NCBI GenBank assembly: GCA_023228085.1
Contig: JALOBW010000001.1
Location: forward strand, 62,001-126,000
DNA from: a bacterium
Lineage (GTDB): Bacteria; Patescibacteriota; Minisyncoccia; Minisyncoccales; Minisyncoccaceae
Length of the DNA stretch: 64,000 nucleotides
Direction of reading: 5' to 3'
Positions 58,801 to 64,000 of this stretch are shown here, one piece after another. The notes beneath the pieces were generated by a model. The model did not search any database, had not been told where the DNA came from, and saw nothing but the letters and a program-made list of their open reading frames with translations. Numbering within the stretch: position 1 is the stretch's first letter; every line of letters begins with the position of its first letter. The position numbers and the translations under genes are program-made.

Positions 58801-59236
58801 AAAAATAAAGATAAATGTAGCAAAGAATGCTGGAGCAGGAAAGGCTGCTATTACGAATGCCGAATTATGGGTGGATGGCAATACAAGAGTAGAGGGAGTT
58901 GCAACTATAGATACCTTGGGAGCAGAAGATCCTTCAGGAAGTATAACTTTTGTTGCAAATGATGAGCAACAAATTTCGGGACAAAAGACTTACGAACTAA
59001 GAGGATTAATTTCTGCAACAGGCGGTATTGCCAATGGGGACTATATAAATACAAACATTCCAAGTGCAATTAGTAGCTATACAAATCCAAATACATACAG
59101 CAATGTTGCTGCAACAGCTGCCACTTTTGTTTGGTCCGATGATTCAGCTCAAGGGCACAATGAAGCTACAAGCGACTGGAATTCTGATTACTTGGTAAGA
59201 TATTTACCAACATCTACACAAAATCTAAACCGCTAA
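55823..59236 (+). CDS. Second S-layer-like protein with Asn/Trp-rich linker
   Basis: A 1137-aa protein from ATG 55823; the frame extends 10 codons further to a TTG, which would spoil the signal peptide. The signal peptide MNIKKYIFIFGIVLAGLFFS precedes VAFGCDLDNPSDCTQEEL. The peptidoglycan-binding domain is FRFSQNLALGSRGEEVRYLQ ... TTYFGYSTRLAVIKFQNKYA. A linker follows made of WNNNNNNNN repeats (about residues 170-215). Then come beta domains parallel to those of the protein at 49473, and the shared end FVWSDDSAQGHNEATSDWNS, DYLVRYLPTSTQNLNR. It lacks the roughly 200-aa Ala-rich insertion that the first protein has before the end. Codon choice is ordinary, so expression is probably lower. Confidence 0.88.
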   Translation: MNIKKYIFIFGIVLAGLFFSSVAFGCDLDNPSDCTQEELISIMNNLIAKSGLSNPYSPNINNDSYGLGGFRFSQNLALGSRGEEVRYLQKFLNSDPDTQVAYTGYGSPGWETTYFGYSTRLAVIKFQNKYASEVLYPIRKTRGTGFWGSLSIAKANSLLSDEINIPDNNNDDNNNWNNNNNNNNWNNNNNNNNWNNNNNNNNWNNNPIYNNGTLNVVVAYDNPGSTTLVAGQANADLAHFTFTNGSNTEARITGLELRRIGISGDSVLKNVYLFDGNTRLTDQGSVSSGIVSFNNYYSGIFTIPAGGSRTISVKSDIGTGTSGQTIGISLSAVNSNVQVSASLPLTGNISTIATATLASVSITNVQPSGSPTADSASGVRVWESTFNINNKNVRLTRLALKQINSISPNDVRNFRLLIDGSEVSRVDMLDSNNYAIFTLDRILNTGTRNVKVLADIYDGSSRSIQLSLRSSADIDIRDNDYGVSVAPTGLPATAGAILINVGQFSITPQNSYLPTSIARGGNNVLLGRFNFRATGEPIRVDSLKFGFTTNNANINSLRNGRVMINGAQAGSTSAIVKGGTIYYTNYTFQSGTDTTVEFYADIYEDTGAVSGDTSNDISSGDTFAIQMMPQSGNATRQTSYNVIDVPASTQYNATVSVSQANLTVFRKTNYGNQATVLPTNNFKIGSWYAVSGTAETINVNNFSFTISPVSGTTFTNADLSDMYVVYSLDGESSITSSIKSTVNSTNDYSISFTLPTSRTLSIDLYANLNGTVNTGDSMKAALVINGTGSQSGTSMNTASVDGQTISNNIPSLIVSRDASTPISGLVDDYGNVKTVAYKFESQNDTYTISQLTFAITDPSVVSSVILKDGDNVIQTMPGSSNVVFNLPSSVYVYSNNSKVLTVELVLANVGPGSGNSGADITTNISLAGCLVRSSGGVSVAPTGTPSSGNKLYVYKAIPTISLVSLPTSTLTSGTQTLSKFTISTNGTGTIGWKKIKINVAKNAGAGKAAITNAELWVDGNTRVEGVATIDTLGAEDPSGSITFVANDEQQISGQKTYELRGLISATGGIANGDYINTNIPSAISSYTNPNTYSNVAATAATFVWSDDSAQGHNEATSDWNSDYLVRYLPTSTQNLNR

Positions 59237-59251
59237 AACAAGGAAGCAGGG

Positions 59252-59281
59252 GAGGTCGGACCTTGATCGAGGTCCGACCTC
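59252..59281. repeat. Perfect inverted pair of GGTCCGACC units
   Basis: GAGGTCGGACCT-TGATCG-AGGTCCGACCTC: 12-bp perfect arms, 16 nt after the S-layer-like stop. It has no T-run, so it is a head-to-head repeat pair rather than a terminator. Confidence 0.9.
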
Positions 59282-59346
59282 GGTTCTTTGTTGGATTTTT
59301 GTGAGTGTTATGTTATTATGTGAGTAATATAAGTTAGAGACTAAAG

Positions 59347-59370
59347 AAGCCCCGGAGAGGGCTTTTTTAT
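59347..59370 (+). terminator. Terminator before RAYT gene
   Basis: AAGCCC-CGGAGA-GGGCTT followed by T4ATTTTT. Confidence 0.8.
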
Positions 59371-59379
59371 TTTTAAAAT

Positions 59380-60093
59380 ATGAAAAGGATATTTTTTGAA
59401 ACAGATGAAATTTATCATGTTTATAATAGGGGAACTGATAAGAGGGATATTTTTTTGGAAAAAAGCGATTATGCTAAATTTTTAGATTATTTAGTTGATT
59501 TTAATAATCTTAAACCTATTGATAAAGAAAAACTAAAGGAAGAAAGGAGAAAATCTCTAAAAAGAGGGCAAGCTTTAGAATGTTTAGACATTGAAGACGA
59601 TCCCTTGGTGGATGTTTTAGGATTTTGCCTAATGCCAAATCATTTTCATCTATTACTAAGACAGAGAATGGATGGAGGAATAGCTAAATTTATCCAAAGA
59701 GTTGCTACGGGTTATGTTATGGTTTTTAATACCAAGCAAAAAAGAAGCGGATGTTTATTTCAGGGAAGATTTAAGGCAACTCATATTAATACTCAAGAAT
59801 ATTTAGATTATTTGATATTTTATATTCATTTTAATCCACTATCTTTAATAAGAAATTCTTGGCTTAATGATAAAAAACTTTTAATAGATTTTTTAGCTGA
59901 ATATCAATGGTCAAGTCATATTGACTATTTATCTATGGACGAGACAAGTAATTCTCCTATTGAAAAAAGCTTTTTCTATGATAATTTTAAAAATAATAAA
60001 GTCTATATGAAAAAAAGCAAAGAGTGGCTTGAGATAATTCAAGAAAAAAATAAAATGAAAGAGTTTATTGCAAAAGCTATTGACTATGAATAA
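59380..60093 (+). CDS. rayT: REP-associated tyrosine transposase (RAYT, Y1/HUH family)
   Basis: A 237-aa protein. MKRIFFETDEIYHVYNRGTD (HVYNRG start), KRDIFLEKSDYAKFLDYLVD, GFCLMPNHFHLLLRQ with the HUH motif HFH (88-90), IQRVATGYVMVFN with the likely nucleophile Tyr112, and GCLFQGRFKATHINTQEYLD are the hallmarks of transposase_IS200-like RAYTs. These are single-copy domesticated relatives of IS200/IS605 that cut and join REP palindromes. It lies next to the GGTCCGACC array and near the other GGTCCGACC units, which are its probable substrates. Confidence 0.92.
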   Translation: MKRIFFETDEIYHVYNRGTDKRDIFLEKSDYAKFLDYLVDFNNLKPIDKEKLKEERRKSLKRGQALECLDIEDDPLVDVLGFCLMPNHFHLLLRQRMDGGIAKFIQRVATGYVMVFNTKQKRSGCLFQGRFKATHINTQEYLDYLIFYIHFNPLSLIRNSWLNDKKLLIDFLAEYQWSSHIDYLSMDETSNSPIEKSFFYDNFKNNKVYMKKSKEWLEIIQEKNKMKEFIAKAIDYE

Positions 60094-60129
60094 ATTTTGT
60101 TGCACATTTTTTAAATAGGAAAAAGACGA

Positions 60130-60257
60130 GGTCCGACCTCCAAAAGGTCCGACCTCCAAAAGGTCCGACCTCCAAAAGGTCCGACCTCCAAAAGGTCCGA
60201 CCTCCAAAAGGTCCGACCTCCAAAAGGTCCGACCTCCAAAAGGTCCGACCTCCAAAA
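60130..60257 (+). repeat. Tandem array of eight 16-bp GGTCCGACCTCCAAAA units
   Basis: Eight consecutive identical units of 16 bp (starts 60130, 60146, 60162, 60178, 60194, 60210, 60226, 60242), each with the near-palindrome GGTC-C-GACC. There are no spacers, so this is not CRISPR. It begins 37 nt after the transposase stop. The leftward frames across it only translate the repeat (EVGPFGGRTFWRSDL). Confidence 0.95.
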
Positions 60258-60443
60258 GGGTAGTGTAACAAAATTAACTTTAAGACGTTGTAATAAGTGA
60301 AGGGTCACAAAAGTATTTTTGAGGTATGAATTGATTCGTCTTTGTAAGTTTTTTGTGGCCCTTTGCGGTATGCCATCACAATTAAAGACAGATAATTTGG
60401 TGGATATTATTCGTTTTGAAATATCTTTTAATTGTGATAGAAT
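60258..60443 (+). promoter_or_regulatory. Leader region and promoter of peptidase gene
   Basis: No gene between 60258 and 60451. TTTGAA (60415-60420), 17-nt spacer and TAGAAT (60438-60443) are 8 nt before the ATG at 60452, so a leaderless or nearly leaderless mRNA is expected. Confidence 0.5.
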
Positions 60444-60451
60444 AAAAATCA

Positions 60452-61927
60452 ATGACAGAGAAGCTTTTAAAGAGATCAATTTTTATAGGACTCTTTTTGT
60501 TTTTTATAGGGTTTAGTCCTATCGTTAGCGCGGACACAGTTGGTCAGCGTGTTTCTTTTATTGTTGAGCCATCTTATAGTGCTTCAGGCTTAAATAAGAC
60601 TAATTCGTTATTGGTGAAAAGCGGTAATGGAATAAATTTTTATTTAGAAGAATACTATTGGAGCAGTAGGACTGATTCTGAAAAAAATGAGATAATGTCT
60701 ATTCTTAATGATCTTGATAGCGAGTTTGTTTCAAACATAAAGCCAAAATTAAATAATACTTTTGGAACAGAAAGTACACCAGGCATAGACAACGATCCTA
60801 AAATCGCAGCTTTATTTTACCCATTAAAAGGGAATGCTCGGGGATATGTAAGAAATATTGATGAATATAGTAAATTTACTAATCCGACATCAAATGAAAG
60901 AGAAATTATTTATTTAAATAGTGAATACCTAAAGAGTAATTATTTAAAGGAATTTTTTACTCACGAATACATGCATTTGATAACTATTAATCAAAAGGAG
61001 TTAAGGGTGGGAGGTAAGTCTGAAGATATATGGTTATCCGAGCTTTTTTCTGAGTATGCAGTAAGTCATGTTGGTTATAATGACAAAGAGAATAGTTATC
61101 TTGATAATAGAATAAATGTTTTTGTAAATAATCCATCAACGTCATTAACCGAATGGGGGAATGATGTTGCTAGCTATGGTTCAGTTTCAATTTTTGGAAG
61201 CTATATTGTTGAGAAATATGGAATCAAAACTTTAACAGATGCCTTAAAATCAAATAAAACTGGTATAGATAGTATAAATGAAGCATTAGCGTTAAATGGC
61301 TACAAGGATAATTTCCAAAAAATATTCACAGATTTTAGTGTTGCTGTTTCATTAAATGATTGCAAGTATTCTGAAAAATTCTGTTTTAAGAGTGAAAAAT
61401 TAAAGGATTTGCGCGTCTTTACTTTAAATAACTTTTTACCATCGTCTGGGGAAAGTAATCTTTTTTTAGGGCAGAGCTTATCTATGTATTCTGCTCAATG
61501 GCAAAAATTCATTGGAGGTAATGGAGACATTAAATTTAAGTTCAAAGGGTCTCCAACTGGTTATTCTTCGGTTTATTACATTATCAAAAAACCAAATGAC
61601 GAAATTGTTGTTGATTATTTACGAATATCTCCAACTACAAAAGAAGGCGAACTAGTAGTAAAAAATATGGGTAAGGACGTATTATCTATTACTTTTATTC
61701 CTTCTATTGTAATGTTTGGAACTACTTCTAGTACAAGCAAGTATTACTATTCTTTGAGCGCATCTACTTTTGTTTCCACTCCTACTGTACAAACTTTACC
61801 GATTTCTATTGATAAGCCTTTAAGTAGTATGACCAAAGATGAATTAATAAGTGTTTTGTTGCGCTTACTTTACTATGTAATATCTCAGCAGCAAATGAAG
61901 TATACGACAAATACCGTTATCTATTGA
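60452..61927 (+). CDS. Exported zinc metallopeptidase, M30 (hyicolysin)-like
   Basis: A 491-aa protein. A signal peptide (LLKRSIFIGLFLFFIGFSPI, cleavage near SADTV) precedes a beta-rich propeptide-like part. The catalytic helix is LKEFFTHEYMHLITINQKEL with HEYMH (171-175) and a downstream ligand region DIWLSELFSEYAVSHVGY (Glu197 or Glu201), as in the M30 family and gluzincin-like peptidases. A beta domain (about 330-455) and a short C-terminal helix (MTKDELISVLLRLLYYVISQ) follow; this last motif resembles S-layer-protein N-terminal helices (ELISIMNNLI) and may mediate attachment. It probably degrades host or environmental proteins. Confidence 0.82.
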   Translation: MTEKLLKRSIFIGLFLFFIGFSPIVSADTVGQRVSFIVEPSYSASGLNKTNSLLVKSGNGINFYLEEYYWSSRTDSEKNEIMSILNDLDSEFVSNIKPKLNNTFGTESTPGIDNDPKIAALFYPLKGNARGYVRNIDEYSKFTNPTSNEREIIYLNSEYLKSNYLKEFFTHEYMHLITINQKELRVGGKSEDIWLSELFSEYAVSHVGYNDKENSYLDNRINVFVNNPSTSLTEWGNDVASYGSVSIFGSYIVEKYGIKTLTDALKSNKTGIDSINEALALNGYKDNFQKIFTDFSVAVSLNDCKYSEKFCFKSEKLKDLRVFTLNNFLPSSGESNLFLGQSLSMYSAQWQKFIGGNGDIKFKFKGSPTGYSSVYYIIKKPNDEIVVDYLRISPTTKEGELVVKNMGKDVLSITFIPSIVMFGTTSSTSKYYYSLSASTFVSTPTVQTLPISIDKPLSSMTKDELISVLLRLLYYVISQQQMKYTTNTVIY

Positions 61928-61980
61928 TTTTTTGTAAAAGATTATTTATAATTCTTAATGTAATTCTAGAGGATTTATAG

Positions 61981-62003
61981 TCCCGCCCTTGCGCGGGATT
62001 TTT
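61981..62003 (+). terminator. Terminator of peptidase gene
   Basis: TCCCGC-CCTTGC-GCGGGA followed by T5. Confidence 0.88.
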
Positions 62004-62047
62004 GATTTTATTAGCTCTTTTTTCATTGAATAATTTGATGTTCAAAT

Positions 62048-62308
62048 TTGAAACATATCTTGAAACATATTCAGTTATGTTTCAAGTTTGCCTACCAAAT
62101 TCTCTATGAGGAGTAGTATATAATAATTAAATAAAATTTAGATTTATGATATTTCTATAGCTTAGATAATATTTAAGTAGATTTAAATTTCTCAGAGAAA
62201 TATACTACAATTTTATACTCACTTCGTAAAACGAAGTTAATTTATTAGATTCTTTTTCTATTTAGAATAAGAAAAAGAAAATAATGAATAATAATAAACA
62301 TTGATCAA
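62048..62308. other. Intergenic region with inverted repeats
   Basis: CTTGAAACATA-N6-TATGTTTCAAG (62059-62086), an 11-bp perfect inverted repeat preceded by another TTTGAAACATAT (62048), followed by TATAAT-like sequence (62121), the palindrome ATTTCTCAGAGAAAT and CTTCG-TAAAA-CGAAG (about 62222-62236). It could contain an operator and promoter for the gene at 62309. No ORF is supported. Confidence 0.5.
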
Positions 62309-62950
62309 ATGAAAAACATAACAATTGTCACTATTTTAGGGTTTATATTGGTCTCATTTTTATGCTGTTTTGTTGTTCATAGCTATTACAGAGATCAAGA
62401 AAGCAAAAAGCTTTTTGCTTCAAGTGTGGAAGATTTCCGAAGTAGGAAGGCTTATTTTGAGGATTTTGTAAAACGAGTAGAAGGAGATTATACTTGGCTA
62501 GATAGTGATAAGGCAAAGGTTTCTATTAGGATTCCTAGAGGATGGGAAGCTTTTGGAGGTTCTTTTTCGGCTATTTCTATAAAATCTAATGATTTTGTCC
62601 CTTCGGGTGGTGATATTAAAAAGGCGCCATTTCCTGAGGCTGGATGTTGGATAGATTTTAATGTACAGATAGATAAAATGAAAGAGGGGTATGTAAACCT
62701 TATTCAAGGAATATTAGATTCGCCAGACTATTTTACTGATAACAAAGAACAAAAAGTGAAAATAGGAAATAATTATGGGGTAAAAACTTCCGTAATAAAA
62801 AACGATAACCCTTTGGTTGGAGAAGTGGTCTTTTTGGAAATCCCAAAAAATAATTATACCTATAAAATAGACTCATATTTTTTTGGCAAAGATAGAGAAA
62901 GGTGCGAAAAAGAATTTGATGACTTATTGAACTCTTTGGTCATTAAATAA
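62309..62950 (+). CDS. Membrane-anchored or exported protein of unknown function
   Basis: A 213-aa protein with one N-terminal hydrophobic segment (TIVTILGFILVSFLCCFVVH). A soluble domain begins SVEDFRSRKAYFEDFVKRVE and continues AKVSIRIPRGWEAFGGSFSA, reminiscent of PsbP/Mog1-like folds that read 'RIPxGW'. It ends EKEFDDLLNSLVIK. The two adjacent Cys (LCCF) lie inside the TM segment and are not a clear lipobox. It lies 9 nt before the next gene. Confidence 0.65.
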   Translation: MKNITIVTILGFILVSFLCCFVVHSYYRDQESKKLFASSVEDFRSRKAYFEDFVKRVEGDYTWLDSDKAKVSIRIPRGWEAFGGSFSAISIKSNDFVPSGGDIKKAPFPEAGCWIDFNVQIDKMKEGYVNLIQGILDSPDYFTDNKEQKVKIGNNYGVKTSVIKNDNPLVGEVVFLEIPKNNYTYKIDSYFFGKDRERCEKEFDDLLNSLVIK

Positions 62951-62959
62951 AACAAAAAA

Positions 62960-64000
62960 ATGAAATTTGCCAAAATATGGTTTTGTGCCATTTTGGTGTC
63001 TTTTTTGCCTGTCTCTCAGGCAGTTGCTTTTGATTTTCAACTTAATAAAAATTATGTAGAATTTTCCGAAGTTGACTCTAAGAAAATTATTGGGTTATTA
63101 GCGAGGGAATTGAGAGAAGATTGGATAAGTTCTTTTACAAATAATCATTCTCCTCAAGAAACAACCGCTATCTCGTTTTTAAGAGATGCAAGTGTTTTTG
63201 ATTTTTGGAATTACGCGTTAGCTGATCTGCCAGCCGATACGGTTATTAGTACTTTAAAAATAGCAATAAATGATTTTTCTTCGGAAGAAGAAACAGCCAA
63301 AAAATTAATTGATAGGATTGAGAAACTTTCGGTAAAAGAGGCAGTGCGTATTGCAAAAGAAGAATTATTTTCAAGCCATGCGAAAGTTTCTTTTGGAGCA
63401 ATAAGAGGAATGAATTCTAAAGATAACAAAGAAACGATATTCCAGTATATCATCGTCTATAAACCAGTTATTAATAATAAAGGATTAATGACAATAAGAT
63501 TTTATTCTCCAGAATCAATAAATCCGCCACAAACTAAAGCTTCTTACGGACTTTCTTTAGGGTTTGTAAATACTCTTGAAGATGGCGAAAAGTTGCCGCC
63601 ATTTATGGTTGAAATAAGAGGTGAAGTAGAAGATGCTTTATCAGGAAGCTATAAATTTACGTCTTTAACGGAAACGAAAGTTTCTTTCTCAGAGAATGTT
63701 CCCGACTTAAAACTAGCTCCTGTGTCTTGGAAAGATAAATATGTTATTAATCCTTTAAAGGATTTCATTAAAAACATTCCGATTGTTGGCGAATTGTTTA
63801 ATGCAGATGATATGGAGGTATTAAAGGGATCAGGAGGAGACGCTGAAAAAATAGAAAAAGAGGTTATGAATGTTATTAATGGGGATGTGATAGAAGCAAG
63901 CGAGTTGGAGCTGCCCCTAAGGAAGAATAAAGAAGATTCAAAAAAAGAAACTGAGAGGCAGCAAAAAGAAGAGGAAAAGGAAGCAAAGCAAAAAGAGAAG
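62960..64000 (+). CDS. Exported protein, cut by window end (partial)
   Basis: Open from ATG 62960 to the end of the window (347 codons, no stop). The signal peptide MKFAKIWFCAILVSFLPVSQ is followed by AVAFDF. A globular part runs to about residue 270, with a membrane- or surface-related look (EIRGEVEDALSGSYKFTSLT, FIKNIPIVGELFNADDMEVL). The last 60 residues are a very charged Lys/Glu stretch, probably a coiled coil that continues. No family is recognised; it may be part of a cell-surface or secretion assembly with the preceding gene. Confidence 0.75.
   Translation, partial: MKFAKIWFCAILVSFLPVSQAVAFDFQLNKNYVEFSEVDSKKIIGLLARELREDWISSFTNNHSPQETTAISFLRDASVFDFWNYALADLPADTVISTLKIAINDFSSEEETAKKLIDRIEKLSVKEAVRIAKEELFSSHAKVSFGAIRGMNSKDNKETIFQYIIVYKPVINNKGLMTIRFYSPESINPPQTKASYGLSLGFVNTLEDGEKLPPFMVEIRGEVEDALSGSYKFTSLTETKVSFSENVPDLKLAPVSWKDKYVINPLKDFIKNIPIVGELFNADDMEVLKGSGGDAEKIEKEVMNVINGDVIEASELELPLRKNKEDSKKETERQQKEEEKEAKQKEK

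Noticed and set aside
60130..60257. CRISPR array
   Set aside because: The units follow each other without spacers, are 16 bp long, and no cas gene is present.
60077..60479. Three overlapping leftward frames with EVGPFGGRTFWRSDL repeats
   Set aside because: They only translate the 16-bp tandem array in different frames and have no ribosome-binding site.
60319..60516. Rightward frame of 65 aa
   Set aside because: It overlaps the promoter and start of the peptidase gene in another frame and has no recognisable features.
1..64000. Alternative genetic code (TGA as Gly or Trp)
   Set aside because: Several well-defined genes, such as the ECF sigma factor and the RloC-like ATPase, end at TGA, and conserved proteins show no internal TGA.

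Overview
The window is about 64 kb of AT-rich bacterial chromosome, most consistent with the Candidate Phyla Radiation (Patescibacteria), probably a parcubacterium-like lineage. The evidence is the combination of a minimal type IV secretion set (PrgI-like, TraC-like and VirB4 proteins), very large secreted S-layer-like proteins with an N-terminal peptidoglycan-binding domain, a half-size MFS protein, a stand-alone PolA-type 5'-3' exonuclease, a short YidC without periplasmic domain, and many small proteins of unknown function. TGA is used as an ordinary stop, so the window does not suggest the recoded code of Gracilibacteria. The lineage is an inference from gene content; no 16S rRNA is present.

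Layout. 1-8.6 kb: a type IV secretion/competence-like locus on the + strand, interrupted by a leftward block with an SPFH/band-7 protein and two multi-pass membrane proteins, followed by a 1013-aa repeat protein (8.7-11.8 kb). 11.8-16.7 kb: the replication origin. rpmH-rnpA-yidC-khpB run left; dnaA and dnaN run right; DnaA-box clusters lie on both sides of dnaA. 16.8-19.5 kb: tsaE, a 5'-3' exonuclease and an orphan soluble histidine kinase. 20.0-25.6 kb: groES-groEL behind a CIRCE-like operator, two LemA-family genes, a RelE/YafQ-like toxin-antitoxin pair and an HtpX-like protease. 25.6-31.5 kb: tRNA-Ser(GGA) carrying a 5.8-kb island bounded by a 19-bp duplication of the tRNA 3' end. Its cargo is a C-protein-like regulator, a restriction endonuclease, two adenine methyltransferases and a RloC/PrrC-like ATPase.

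31.6-42.9 kb: half-MFS, a frameshifted DUF333-like gene, an SDR oxidoreductase, a seven-repeat cysteine-paired surface protein, membrane proteins, an RdgB-like pyrophosphatase, an AAA_14/DUF4143 ATPase and clpB behind a second CIRCE-like operator. 43-49 kb: a regulatory block with a 270-bp intergenic cluster of TCTGGACAA motifs, a DeoR-like wHTH protein, an ECF sigma factor, a GHKL ATPase, a DUF4325/STAS-like protein, a membrane protein behind an ECF-type promoter, and hicB with a truncated hicA. 49.4-64 kb: two paralogous S-layer-like genes flanking an AbiEi/AbiEii module that is itself bracketed by 72-bp direct repeats, then a RAYT (Y1 transposase) gene next to a 16-bp tandem array, an M30-like secreted metallopeptidase and two further exported proteins.

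Intergenic regions are unusually rich in dispersed palindromic repeats. There are at least four families: a CATTCCCGC-GAAG-GCGGGAAT hairpin, AGTTTGCC/GGCAAACT hairpins with TAATTACTAATCCC tails, GCCCGAAGGGC hairpins, and GGTCCGACC near-palindromes. The last family coincides with the RAYT gene and is the most likely substrate or product of that transposase. All family assignments are by reading motifs; no database search was run.
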